From NCBI GenBank assembly GCA_021234155.1, contig JAJEKV010000303.1, positions 186,001-250,000 of the forward strand: a stretch of 64,000 bases of DNA, in the 5' to 3' direction. Position numbers and translations under genes: made by a program. The notes under the pieces are model-generated. The model was not told the origin of the DNA, searched no databases, and saw only the letters and a list, made by a program, of their open reading frames with translations. Of this stretch, positions 11,621 through 22,274 are shown piece by piece. The first letter of the stretch is position 1, and the number at the start of each line of letters is the position of its first letter. The stretch is from Isoetes taiwanensis (Eukaryota > Streptophyta > Lycopodiopsida > Isoetales > Isoetaceae).

Positions 11621-12635
11621 ATGTGGGCACCTGATGTTCACGTACACAATCAAAACCTACCTCTCTAGTCATTCCAGGAGACCACTCTAGGATCATGTCC
11701 TTCGCTGTCATGTCACACCTATCATACCTAATATATACTTTGTCGTTCACAGCCTTGGCCTCTGAGATAGATATGCATACATATTGTCCCCTACCTTCAT
11801 CAATTTCTTTCAGTCTTATCAAGGGGCCAGTAATTTCCACTATAAATAGTCTAAGCTCCTCTGCTACTCCAACCAGCAATAGTTGTCCTTGGAACTCTGT
11901 CAACTGGAATCTTGTCAACTCAGGATAATAAAGGTAAACCACATCTTGGAAGACACCACCAGTCCTCAAATTGTACGATACTAGTTTTGTACCAAAATCA
12001 TTTAAGGCATAGCATATGTCTCCTTTGACAATTGCAGACCTAAAATAATCCCCTGGGATAGCTACCACTTTTATCCACTCACCTTTCTTAGAATCAAAGA
12101 CCAGTATATCTCCAGATTTCACTGTATCCCCAAAAAAGATCATCACTTTATAACAAGAACAAGAGGAGTCTTTACCATCCATCCAAAAAACAACGTGAAG
12201 GGGCCAATTGGCGTGATCATAATGTTGTGGAAGCTCCTTTACAACTGAATTAGCCCAAAGATTGCTAGATAACACCATGGTCCATGTAGACTTATGTATT
12301 TCCTTGTAAACAGCTATGAATAAAACACAGCCGTCTGCATTAGGGCTAGTGACAGACTGAAGACGTCTGAATACACGAATACAATTAAGAGGCACGTGGG
12401 TATGCGATAAAATTTTCATGGGAAACTCATACCATTCTCCGTTCACGAAAGCTAGTGTGGAGTTCCAGTCCCCACCATAATTGTCGAAGTAGCTGAGTTT
12501 GAGGCAAGAGTGCAGGATCTCCAGAGTCACAACCCGCTTCCATGCTTTGCAAACGAATAAAGCAGATCTGAGATCCGGCATACGCAGCCTCTGAAATGCT
12601 TGTAGTAAGAGCTCGGAGGGAAGCACGCTCCACAT
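11526..12635 (-). CDS. F-box protein with kelch/FBA-like C-terminal region
   Basis: A 369-codon frame without introns. Residues ~3-40 match an F-box: 'LPSELLLQAFQRLRMPDL', then 'ALFVCKAWKRVV' with the conserved Trp. The remaining ~320 residues have the beta-rich, Trp/Gly-punctuated pattern of plant F-box/kelch-type proteins (for example 'DILVFDSKKGEWIKV' and 'GGVFQDVVYLYYPELT'). By family it would be the substrate-recognition subunit of an SCF (SKP1-cullin-F-box) ubiquitin ligase; the target is unknown. ATG 12635 directly precedes the F-box and suits the family. The C-terminus 'KTNQLWGGISSQFW' lies in the first of three tandem copies of the gene's 3' end. The upstream ~430 bp carries another tandem repeat. 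No poly(A) signal could be chosen with confidence. Confidence 0.82.
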   Translation of the reverse strand: MWSVLPSELLLQAFQRLRMPDLRSALFVCKAWKRVVTLEILHSCLKLSYFDNYGGDWNSTLAFVNGEWYEFPMKILSHTHVPLNCIRVFRRLQSVTSPNADGCVLFIAVYKEIHKSTWTMVLSSNLWANSVVKELPQHYDHANWPLHVVFWMDGKDSSCSCYKVMIFFGDTVKSGDILVFDSKKGEWIKVVAIPGDYFRSAIVKGDICYALNDFGTKLVSYNLRTGGVFQDVVYLYYPELTRFQLTEFQGQLLLVGVAEELRLFIVEITGPLIRLKEIDEGRGQYVCISISEAKAVNDKVYIRYDRCDMTAKDMILEWSPGMTREVGFDCVREHQVPTYIGSEVHSLAAKKMLAAKTNQLWGGISSQFW

Positions 12636-12759
12636 TCTTACCGGGAATGAAAAAGCTCTCTCCCAAACCTATCCCACTTTTTTTTGCCGTATTATCGTTT
12701 TTGGCAGTCCGATGACGGCACCTTCCGCAGAATATGCTGGCCCAAGCCACCAGTATGGG

Positions 12760-13190
12760 GTCAACGTGGGGTCAAATTGACCCCATTAAATAGGAGCACC
12801 CCTTGCACATAAACCATGGCTTCAAAGGCCAAAATACAAGACACGATCATGTAAATACAGCACCATAACACAAGTAAATTACGCGAAATCGTTATTTTTC
12901 TACAAGGCAAATCCCTTTGCACAAAAACCATGGCTTCAAAGGCCAAAATACAAGACACGATCATGTAAATACAGCACCATAGCAGAAGTAAATTAAGCGA
13001 AACCGTTATATTTTTACAAGGCAAACCTGGCATATGTACATTCAAGCAATCGCCCCTTGCAATAAAACCATGGCTTCAAGCCAAAGCACAAGAGACAAGC
13101 ATGTAAATACGCGACAAATTGAATGTAAGTACATAGAGTGAAGGTGTTATTTTTTACAAGACGCATGTGGCATAAGTTATTCAAAAGAAA
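12760..13190. repeat. Three-copy tandem repeat upstream of the F-box gene
   Basis: The block beginning 'ccttgcacataaaccatggc' and running through 'catgtaaatacagcaccata' to 'tttttacaaggca' occurs at about 12801, 12914 and 13054, giving periods of 113 and 140 bp. The first two copies are closely similar; the third is diverged. The array starts about 165 bp upstream of the F-box start codon, so it probably overlaps the promoter. The ORFs in it (13045-12761 and 13202-13014, minus) are translations of the repeat. Confidence 0.88.
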
Positions 13191-13735
13191 ATATGAGCAC
13201 AAACTCGGGCCCGCAGCCTTTCAGAGAGAGCCCGCCTTTATGACGCTTATCCAATGGCTGGATCTCCTATGACAAGAGTGCCTTGTAAGGCTGGCGCGTG
13301 CAACTCCGAGAGTATGAAGCTCTGATGTGGCAACCCAGCCAGCCCCATGCAACACCATTCATAGCGATCAATTGCCAAGTAAAACTCCGCTGGCCGGGCT
13401 TTAAGAATACATTGAGGTCCGCCATCCTATGCATCTCCGCTCACTAACTCCTCAAAGACATAATATCTCCTCCAGCCGGTGGGTAAAACCGAAAGCATCG
13501 ATGAGAGGCATCCACGTTAGAACCGATCAAGGAAGGATCTATGTGCACCACGGGATCACTTGCACCATCATCCGGCATTCGTGATCAACCTCCATTTCTA
13601 ACCCGCAAGCAATACATAAAGGAAATCAGGACAATCACGTAAGAACAAAGCGTGCCTAGCCTACCATGGTATGATCTCCTCAGTATATAAACCGGAATGT
13701 AATCAAAGATCATGATCGTATCTCGAACCTCCGGC
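13191..13735. other. GC-richer spacer, probably the rest of the decayed element at 13.7-14.5 kb
   Basis: Base composition is more GC-rich than the AT-rich flanks and continuous with the minus-strand pseudogene that follows. Minus-strand frames here are broken by stops and I recognise no domain. It may be the 3' part of the same mobile element. Confidence 0.3.
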
Positions 13736-14490
13736 TGAACGGGGTCATAAATATCATGGAAATTTCATCAGCCTCATTAGCGTGGGTGAGTCATCCCAAT
13801 ACCGCTGCCCGCCAGTCCATTTCTCTCAACGGCACATAGCCACCGCGAGCCATATAGAATTGTTCGGATATCCGAAGGCATGTTGGCAGGGGCTTCGTGG
13901 GAGGATCCTCCCAAAGACGGACCACAATGTTCATTCACGTGGGCTATGTTAGAAGGGATTATCCAGCTATTGGATAGGGTGTACTTGCCGCTCCTGATCA
14001 TTCTAGCCAAGGTAAAAGTGAGGTTCGGTGTGGCACGGCATCCACCATGATAGGAAACTAAATGTGCTGCCTTATTGAGGATGTTACGATTGTCAAGAAC
14101 ACAGAGGCCCTTAGTATCTCCAGCACCCCATCGCAAGTTGATAGCTTCATTGATAGCCTTGGAAGATCTGAAGCACGCTCTCAAAACACTCTGAACATGC
14201 AAATGATCTGCAGAGGAGCCCCTCTCCAAGGCAACAGCCCCTACTATGTATTTTGTGTCACAGAAGGATGATAGAGCTTCATAGAAACTGAGGGGCACAT
14301 CTTGGCGTGAGAGGTCTAACGTGGCGGACACATCAATTGCCCCCCAACTGAAGGACGGATTGGGCATGGGAGGAGGCTCTTGGGTGCATCCTGCAGCTAG
14401 ATGTGCCGGGCATGCCCGCCAGCTAGTTGCAGATAGGGAGGCATTTGTGCACCAGCGGACATGGTAGCGGGGAGACGGGATAGGATTCAT
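13736..14490 (-). pseudogene. Decayed HUH-type endonuclease, Replitron-like
   Basis: A 237-codon frame (14490-13777) that seems to continue in another frame below 13790 ('THANEADEISM'). Residues 81-103 read 'YIVGAVALERGSSADHLHVQ', then 'SVLR'. This is a hydrophobic strand, 'xERG', and a histidine motif 'HLHVQ' (96-100) that fits the HUH/HUQ metal-binding strand of rolling-circle Rep endonucleases. 'AAHLVSYHGGCRATPNLTFT' (141-160) sits where such proteins carry the catalytic Tyr (Y147). The Lys expected three or four residues later is absent. This motif order, with 'NRNILNKAAHLVSY' leading into the Tyr, resembles Replitron Rep proteins described from algae and other eukaryotes. The family is assigned from memory of motifs. 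Geminivirus-type Rep is a less likely alternative. The N-terminal ~45 residues do not resemble anything. Confidence 0.5.
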
Positions 14491-15015
14491 CTCGCACCCG
14501 GCCGGACATGGCAGGAGGAATTACACCAACAGCCGGGATGGGGGCCTGGCCTTCCCCTTCCTTGCTGCCTTTCTCAAAGACATAACAGAAAACTAGAACA
14601 AGAAAGACACAGAGCAAAGAGGTCGCTAACCTGATAGAAGAGCCGCCGATCCCTGCTGCAAATTTGAAAGGAGGACCAGCCCCTCACCTTCATCGCCATG
14701 CTGCCACCTGCAGGAGCCAGAATTGGAAACCCCTTGGCTGCCCAGCATCTACAAGGGCGCACGCACGATGTTATAAAAATACGCTTTCTTTCCCAAAAAG
14801 CAACCGGCCAAGACGATCATACTAATTCACATACGAATACATCATCACACCTTCACAATTCTGGAGTTACAAATATACGGTTCCTCATCGGGACCACATT
14901 ATAAGTGCAATGATGACTTTTTAGCAAGCTTGGCTTTTCAGAGGTAGGGGACGGTGCCCATAAAGCGCCCATTAAGTTTGCCCAATTTGTTTGATATACA
15001 AGAATTTCCTTCTAC
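14491..15015. other. Spacer; nothing recognised
   Basis: Overlapping short frames on both strands (14617-14423, 14762-14574, 14698-14904) have no family signature and are read as chance. Confidence 0.45.
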
Positions 15016-15017
15016 TT

Positions 15018-15088
15018 ACAATTGTGTTGTGTCAGATGTGCTACTTGCAATTCTGTTGTGTCAGATGTGCCTGACACAACAGAATTGC
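15018..15088. repeat. Perfect 18-bp inverted repeat with 6-nt loop, plus a partial direct copy
   Basis: The left arm 15047-15064 is 'gcaattctgttgtgtcag', the loop is 'atgtgc' and the right arm 15071-15088 is the exact reverse complement 'ctgacacaacagaattgc'. A near copy of the left arm with its loop lies directly upstream (15018-15040, 'acaattgtgttgtgtcagat'). The stem is GC-moderate and perfect, so the transcript would form a stable hairpin. No T-run follows it. Confidence 0.9.
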
Positions 15089-16255
15089 GAAGGAAATTAT
15101 TGAAACGTGAAATTTGGTTACCTTCATCTCTAGTGGAATCTTCAAAAACGTCCAGGATAATGAGGAAACTCGCAATAAATAGCTCTAGTTCATCCTTTGA
15201 TTTTAGTTACAGAAGTTACTTACATTCTTGTAAAGGATCCTTGCCACGTGGCGGAGCATGATTGGACAAGGGGCCTGAATTGAAGGTAACCAAAATTTAC
15301 ATATTGGGGAAGGGATTTTTCATGTGTAAATACAAGCAAATTTTGATACGGCTATTGCTCGTCTTCATAGATTAAATTGCAATTTAGACGCATTTCTGAT
15401 TAAATGTCCATAATGTTGAGTTCCTTCATAAGAAAATGTGTTGTTCGATTTGGTGGATATGGTGAAAATAAGTGTAGAATGTTGATGTTGAAATGCACAA
15501 TTGGAATTTTTCATGATACTTGTTAAATTTGTTAATAGGTTTTGTGAGATGCTCACTTCGATTGGATTGATCAGAAAGTACAATGCATAAAGGTTGTGGT
15601 TTTGCGTTTCCATGATACCAACTTTCTAGCTTCCATCCTACATTGTCTGGGTTTGAGCAAATATCTGATAACATTTCAGGCAGAGGAGGACATGTTCTTC
15701 ATTTTGTTGGTATGTACTTTTCCTTCTATTATTAACATTTTTCTAGAGTCAAACTGTAGAATGATATGGTTGCCTTAAGGCACATGGAAATATAGGTTGA
15801 TATGGCTGCCCTAAGGCACATGGGGGATGAAGGTCTCAGAGAGTTGAGGATCCTGATAACTATTCAAGCTTTCTCATATTTCTGTTAGAAAGGGCATTGA
15901 GTGTGAGCCCTTTTATTTGCTTCAAGAACACATGAAAAGATCCTCTTTGCGCTCAATGCACGGTAGCTGCCATTGTTATGAACTTGTGCTTTTTATGCAA
16001 TTTCCTTTGGAATCGTGCAAGTTGTAGGTACTATATTCGACGCATTTTGTTGTGTCATAGTGCCTTCATGGCCACTGGTATACTGCAATATGTTTGGAAT
16101 CTGAACGCTCAAGGACTTTTGGCAAGCCCAAGCATGATATGGCAGCTTCATGCTAAGTGTTTTGCCATGTCATTGTGCCTTACCACTAGTATACTGCAAC
16201 ATGTTTGAAATGCGAATGTCCAAGGTGTCTTTTGGGCATTCGCCACTCTGGAGGT
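15089..16255. other. AT-rich spacer with a diverged internal duplication
   Basis: No gene is recognised. A ~90-bp segment is present twice in diverged form, about 16045-16112 and 16150-16222: both contain 'gtgcctt', 'ccact(g/a)gtatactgcaa', 'atgtttg' and 'gaa(c/t)g'. 'ggcacatgg' also recurs at 15779 and 15816. Confidence 0.5.
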
Positions 16256-16858
16256 AGCTCAAGTCTATAAGCATTGACATTTATCTTTTTGATAATCCTG
16301 TTGCAGTAGAAAACTTCAACTTAGTCCCAAGACTAGCAAATCCAAGACTTGTAAATAGAGCACGTCAAAATTTACTACAAAATTTGGAGTCAAGGCCTGA
16401 TATGATCACTTCTGGGAGCCCACAATTTTTGAACACCTCTCTCAAAAAGAGCTGAGCAGCTGCAGTGTGCTTTAGTGATTTCTTGCAAAGTACAAAGTTT
16501 CCATATTTGTTCAATCGATCCATGTACATAAACAAAATCTATTGTCAAGTGTTAGAAAGGCCTTTCGGTACACAATGCCATGAGCAACCCTGGAGTCCTT
16601 GCATGTGAATCCTTTATCTTTATGTGAATCTATAAAAAAATGCTTCACCTCATCTGTAGCAAGACAACCGGTCATCTCCATACCGACAATGCGCAGGCTC
16701 AAGGCCGGTGTGTGTTGGTCGTCCTCTAGTGGCCTATCTGTCTCAGAAGTAGGATTATCTATCTGTCCAGTGCACAGCAAATCCTTAGTCGAAGTCTGTG
16801 TGGACGTGTCTACCCTGTCCACATGCATAGGCACTGTGACAGACATTGGTGGTGGCAC
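16256..16858 (-). mobile_element. Ty3/gypsy integrase fragment
   Basis: Read on the minus strand, about 16530-16270 gives 'WID', then after a one-frame shift 'RLNKYGNFVLCKKSLKHTAA' followed by 'AQLFLREVFKNCGLPEVIIS'. This is the middle of a retroviral-type integrase core as found in Ty3/gypsy pol ('DRL.K..HF...K..TA......F...VF..HGLP..I.SD.D'). The Asp after 'IIS' has become Gly and an in-frame stop follows. It continues 'FTSLGFASLGTKLKFSTATG', the expected 'LGT.L..STA' segment. Upstream, 16858-16511 is open for 115 codons but is not recognisable and may be pol spacer. It is a dead fragment with no LTRs seen. Confidence 0.7.
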
Positions 16859-17210
16859 AGTAATGTTACCTGCAGACTCAAGGTTGTTTGTGAGGTAAAA
16901 TTCAAGAATGTGAGATGAAATTCAAGAATGATGTGTATAAACTGATACCAACGTCAACATCTAAATTTGTCCTAACCTGCTTTTACGTATCTTAAATCAT
17001 AACACAATACTTTATTCGTTGTACCCATTCTATATCTCAAGTACATGTGTATCATAGAGTTATCGTTGCACAATATCATTTATGTAAATTAGTTCAAAGT
17101 ATTATTCTTTCCTCCCTCAATTCTGTAAATTGACCTGCACAGCTTCGTAAACAAAACTCCTGGCCTAAGAAAATGACATCCTGTGTTCACACAAAAAAGG
17201 CTCGACACGA
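16859..17210. other. Spacer; nothing recognised
   Basis: AT-rich, no credible ORF, no clear repeat. Confidence 0.5.
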
Positions 17211-17212
17211 AA

Positions 17213-17312
17213 CGACCACTAGTGGGCAAACTCCGGGGTAGAGAAGGTTTGTTTCGGTTGAAACTAAGAATTTTTGGTTGAGTTAACGCATTGCAGGAAA
17301 AATTTCGGTAGA
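17213..17312 (+). repeat. Dispersed repeat, copy A (partner at 33230-33332)
   Basis: The blocks 'ctccggggtagagaaggttt', 'cggttgaaactaa', 'gttgagttaacgcat' and 'ggaaaaatttcggt' recur in the same order and orientation at 33230-33332 with substitutions. Two unlinked copies in 64 kb suggest a moderately abundant short element (SINE or MITE-like). Termini are not defined. Confidence 0.75.
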
Positions 17313-17559
17313 TTTTTATGCATATTTGTATAAGAGTAATACAAATTTTCGATTGGGAACTGAAAATATCCGGCTATTTGATGAAAGAGTAGGAAAATTT
17401 CTGATTGGGTTTAAAAAGTTTGCCCAACACTGGAAACGACAAAACAGAATCGTGCCACCAAAGAGCAACCTCTCGTGCACATCACCTTTTTTAATCTCTT
17501 ATTTCGATAGAACATAATGAAATCTCAAAGTTTAGCTTGTCAAATTGGAAGCGCATTAT

Positions 17560-17815
17560 GAAGACTTTAAGTTCTATCATTATCCCAATAATTAACCTTC
17601 AATGGACCACTAAAAGCCTTTCAATGGACCACCAAATACTTATACTTGACCTACAATGGCCCACAGGTACCCATTAATAGACTATGCATCTAGGTCAATT
17701 TCAATTTACTTCTTAAGGTGGGCTATTAAAAAGCAAAGGTGGGCTATTAAAGGGTAAAAAGTGGGCAATTAAGGGGGGGAAATGGGCCATTGAAAGGGAG
17801 TGGGTGGAAGAAGGA
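17560..17815. repeat. Fold-back repeat with 'caatggaccac / gtgggctattaa' arms
   Basis: The left arm (about 17597-17660) carries three copies of '(c/t)caatgg(a/c)cca'. The right arm (about 17715-17805) carries four copies of 'gtggg(c)(t/a)attaa', ending 'gggccattgaaaggg', which pairs with 'cctttcaatggacc'. About 60 bp separate the arms. Non-coding, MITE-like. Confidence 0.65.
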
Positions 17816-18955
17816 CAACTCCCCTACGTAAAATCCAAGTAGGCAACTTTCTGTGTATCAAATCACGTGATGACACGTGTATTTCTTTTCGAATAATGTG
17901 GCCTAGGAGTTTAATGGGATACAGAATTTTTTCCACAATGTAAAGTAAGGATTAAGCACAGGTTTCCTATTTCATCTTTTAGCACAGGTCTCTGAGGTCC
18001 ATCATAATGTAATGTAATACAGGCGCTCAATCCGAAGCACTGGAAATATCAAAACTCTCCATCAAATAAATTTATAATGTTTATATGCTCCATCCGAACA
18101 TCTCTAAGGTAAGCACCAATTTATGAGCAGGCATTTCTAGTAGCTCTATCAAAGTCTGGTCCTGTACATCATATTTAGCTATGGCATTCTCATAAACTGA
18201 ACATTCCAAAAAGCATGCTTTTCTGTTTCAATTTCAAGGTCTAAGGATCCTAGACAAAATCTCTTACTATGGGGTGTCATTTCATCTATCTTTTTCTGTG
18301 TGTACGTGGTGTGATGATAACTGCAACTGCGAAATTAACATGCAGTTCATTTTGCTTATATTAGAAAGCAAATAATCTTGTTCTTCATATGTGTCCTAAT
18401 TATTTATGTCATCACAGTAAAACCTTACTATCTGGTTCAAGCTTCCACATTTTTTTCACGACACAAGCTTTCACCTCCATATATACTTTCTTGTAATAAA
18501 GACAAGAGTACATTCAACCATACATTACAAATCACTCTGAGCTCTAAAACTATATATGAGTATTAATACTCATTGTTGCTTAAATGTGACTACTGAACCC
18601 TCTCATCTCGTTAGCTTAGCTATCCCCAGCCTAAAGAATGTTTCTGGCGTACTTCTCCCCCTCCCTTGCTCCCCCAAAATATGAATTGAATTGACTTTTA
18701 TCCTCCGTGGAAACCCACAAGTATAAGCACAATAAGCCTATCACTATCTAGAATCACAAAACCCCCATTCCAAATGTTTTTGCGGGAAAACTTTCGCAGT
18801 AATAGAGTTGCTGAGTAATTATACATCTATACATTTTTAGATGTCATTGTGATGATGTAGGATGTTCTGAGAATGAATGTCTGAAATTAGGCATTTAAGA
18901 AACTTCTTCTCGTAAGACTATCAAAGCTTCTGAAAAGTCTATAATGGTGAAGGAG
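17816..18955. other. AT-rich spacer; nothing recognised
   Basis: No frame longer than about 60 codons and no family signature. There is no repeat longer than ~20 bp that I could see. Confidence 0.5.
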
Positions 18956-19900
18956 GAGGTGCTGGTTCTTGCATCTCAAAAATAATATTAATCGTAAGCA
19001 AGGCTGGGATGAATCAAGTACATCCATATTTGGTCATAAGCTTTTTGAGGATAGTATGGAGCTTAGATAAAGACTACCAGTTATCGACCCGTTTTGAAAT
19101 CTTATCTCAGACACGTGCTCCAAAAGGCTTTGCCCTTTTATGAATATGGCATTGGCTTGAAGTGGAGGGACAGAGATAACTTTCGAGATACCATATCTCA
19201 TAGACTAGTTGTTCTAAGTAGATAAAAAAACTACTTGAGGCTTTATGCTCAAAATCTCTTCCAATGAATAATAAAGTAAAGTGTCATGCACTAGATGTTA
19301 TTGTTCGTGTGAATAGATAGATTTTGAAGTAATACCTTCGCATTTCTAAGATTTACTAAAATTGAGTGAATGTCATGGAAAACCTCCAAGTTCTTTCTTG
19401 TTCAGAGAGAGGTTAGGCAAGGTTGCCCAGTGTTGACTCACCAGTCATGCAGTTCATTAGATTTTGGATCAACAAAAGCAGGCCCCTAGTGGCACTATCA
19501 AGCACAATATGCCCATCTCTGCTTACTCCTCCACTCCCGCCCCTAAGACTTCCTATGTATTAACGAATCTAATTAAGGCTTGGAATAAGATCAGCGTTCA
19601 CTTTGTGCACAAAGATATGGATGCTAAATGTGCAGGTATTTCGATCTTTTGGTCTGACTCATTTGCCAATAATAAAGGAAAGGTTTTGGCAAATACTTAT
19701 CCTAAGCTCTTAGATAAGTAGTCCAGATGTGGATCACTCATCTTAGAGATCTTTGGAAGGTTGATAGATGGGCCACATGGGAGGAAGTTAAGATTCTTCT
19801 TAATGGTTTCAATAGGGACAAGAGGATCTTTCATTTAGTCCTTTCTAAGATCTATAGATGCTGCCAATGTGGCATAACATACAAAATAATATCTATCTAT
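18956..19900 (+). mobile_element. LINE (non-LTR retrotransposon) ORF2 fragment, C-terminal half
   Basis: In shifting plus-strand frames, 'REVRQGCPVL' at about 19410 matches the RT motif 'G.RQGCPLSP'. After a ~150-bp gap with frameshifts, 19575-19721 reads 'AWNKISVHFVHKDMDAKCAG', then 'FWSDSFANNKGKVLANTYPK'. A shifted frame then gives 'MWITHLRDLWKVDRWATWEE' (19727-19786). This is the post-RT segment of plant LINE ORF2 ('...GI..L.DLW....W.SWE...'). At least three frameshifts or stops make it non-functional. No poly(A) tail was identified, and neither was a boundary. Confidence 0.65.
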
Positions 19901-21000
19901 CTTTTTCTATTTCATTCTACAAATTTTTATCACTAGTTTTCCGTTCTATCATCAGCCTCTCAAACACAATTTTTTCACCCATCAACTTTTAAGCCCTTTT
20001 CTTCGCGGCTTAAGTTTTACTCCCTTAATCCCAAAATTCATCAGGTGCCTCGATGGGAAGGATTGTTATGCACCAAATTTGAGGAACTTTTCATGCTCCA
20101 CCTCATCAGTAACAAAAAAACCTGCAAGAAATAATTAAACAGAGTTAAAAACCATTTGAAAGAATGCTTCTAAGTAAATGCTCTCAATCTTACCTCTGCA
20201 TGACAATTTTCTCCATCAAAACATGAAAATCTCTGCTTCAGGCAATGATTCTACAATGTACAATGATCTAAACTTGAAGATACTAAAAGATAACAAGAAA
20301 AGCTCTAAGAAATCCATGTAATGTCGCTGGAAGGCAGGATAGAAGGCGCCGATCTACAAACTTACTCCATTAACCCACTGAACAAACTCGTTACAACCTA
20401 ACGTCTACGAAAAACCAAGAAGCAAAGCCAAAATGATCAAAAATTGATGCAACATCCTATGAAGCTGATGCAGCCTAATGCATGAGCATAAGGGCTCAAA
20501 ATACGATCAATCAGCCTTAACACAAGCAAAAGTGAGGTCTTGATGCCATAGCCAGAGCTCCGGCCAGTCGAAAGAGAGGAGAGAGAGAAAAAATAATGTG
20601 CTAGTGCATAGCGGGTTACCCTTGCAAACCCCATAAACTAATGATATGGAAAGATGTTTAAGTTAGATATATGATATGCTAGGTACAGTCAATGGATAGA
20701 GGACATAACATCTTCCATCTGATTGGATTTTGATATTCTTGTTCATTTGAAATGTAGTGGAAGGAAGAAACAAGTTTCTACTAATAACTTAAATGCCCTA
20801 TCCTCAAGTATTAGTTAGCCATTGAATTCAACAACACAAGTCCAGTTCCTTTCTTTAAGCATTAAACTTTGGGCTGTTTCTTGAATCATGTGTCTGTGTG
20901 TTGCATGTCTCTTGCATCGAATTTAGTTTAGAAAGAATTGAATGGAAGATAGCTAGCAATTGAAACTAAAGACGGGCAGTCAAGAGTACTATTGTATCTG
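19901..21000. other. Spacer; nothing recognised
   Basis: No credible gene. A purine-rich stretch of 'gagaggagagagagaaa' type lies at about 20573-20590, and an unremarkable minus ORF lies at 20634-20437. Confidence 0.45.
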
Positions 21001-21009
21001 TTTATAAAT

Positions 21010-22110
21010 CACTCCCATTATATGTGGAAATGAGGTATGTCAGTCTGCTCATTATGTACCTCAAATGTATCAACTCGCTTGCCATTTAGGTTATATTTTT
21101 CAGCACTATATTCTTTTAAACCATCATTTGACTCTAGATCTACATCAAAACTGACTTTCTTATTTATTGCAGTAGGCGCTTTTGTGCTTTATTTGTAAAT
21201 CTGTCTTTATATAAAATTTCCATATCGAATACCACATCTTTGCTTATTACAATCTTCTTTGTATCAGGAACAAATATCCTATATCCCTTGGACTCTTCAT
21301 CATATCCAACCAAAAAAACCAACCTTAGCTTTATTGTCAAGTTTCTTTCTAAATTTAGAGGATACATGTACATATGCCAGACATCCGTAAACTTAATATG
21401 CTATAATCTAAGGTTCCTTTTGAATTTTTTCAGAGGGTTTTTTATGCCATTAGCAATGCAAAATACTTTGAAGTTGACAAATATTCTCTTCTACGGTCTG
21501 ATTTGATACATTCCAAGTTTTGTCATGTTTCTCTTTCTACTTCAATGCCATATTGTTTGAAAGTAAATAAGGCTTGTTTTTCTTTCCAAACAGTAGCTCT
21601 TGCATTTTCTACTATGGTCATCAATGAATGTGATGAAATATCTTTCGTTCGTTCTTCCACTGATGTTCAAGGTACCACACAGATCAATGTGCACTAGTTC
21701 TTTTCTAACATACACCCTTCACAATGAACTTTTTCAGTCTGCAGATCATTGCATTGTGTCCATCCTTTTTTTTTAGCAAAAAAGTTAATGTTATTAAAAT
21801 GAGTGTGAGCCAACTGATTATGCCACAATTCAATTTCTGAAGCATTCACATTATTTACAATGTTGCAAGACCATCTTCCCATTTGAAAAAGGTTTCTAAC
21901 TCTCTTTGCAAAAAACTTTAATTCATTTTCTAAGTAAATTCTACAACTATTAAAGTCAAAGAAGACCCTATATCCCAAATCAGTCCACTGGCTAATAGAA
22001 ATTAGTTTTTTCACTATGCCTCTAACATTCAGGCAATGGTACGATGCCACTGCTCATGTTAAGGAGGTAGTTGTAGATCGAACTTATCAAGTTTTCCAGC
22101 AGGCTTTTGA
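21010..22110 (-). mobile_element. Ty1/copia pol fragment (GAG-pre-integrase, integrase, RT linker)
   Basis: Minus-strand order matches copia pol. 22050-21694 contains 'KKLISISQWTDLGYRVFFD' and 'LWHNQLAHTHFNNI' (GAG-pre-integrase) with 'HCEGCMLEK' (zinc-binding end). 21695-21570 in a shifted frame reads 'VHIDLCGTLNISGRTNERYF', then 'ITFIDDHSRK' (integrase core with both Asp-containing strands). About 21485-21430 reads 'RSDRRREYLSTSKYFALLMA' (integrase C-terminal core, Asn to Arg change). 21373-21164 reads 'LVFLVGYDEESKGYRIFVPD', then 'KKIVISKDVVFD' (linker before the RT). Then come a stop and non-conserved sequence to about 21010. The RT itself and both LTRs are absent. Confidence 0.82.
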
Positions 22111-22274
22111 CCTTCAACCTCTTTGTCTGCTACTCCTTACTCCTACAATATCATGACAGAATTTGCAAGTTCAGTAGAGTCACAGGCTAGACATGCACCT
22201 CCATGTGAGGGACTATGGGTCCCCAAGTCAGCCTTAGCACAAACCTTAGCAGTAGTGGACAATGTTATGAAGGC

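Noticed and set aside
21240..21697. Plus-strand ORFs in the copia region
   Set aside because: Shadows of the minus-strand copia pol, whose motifs are clear.
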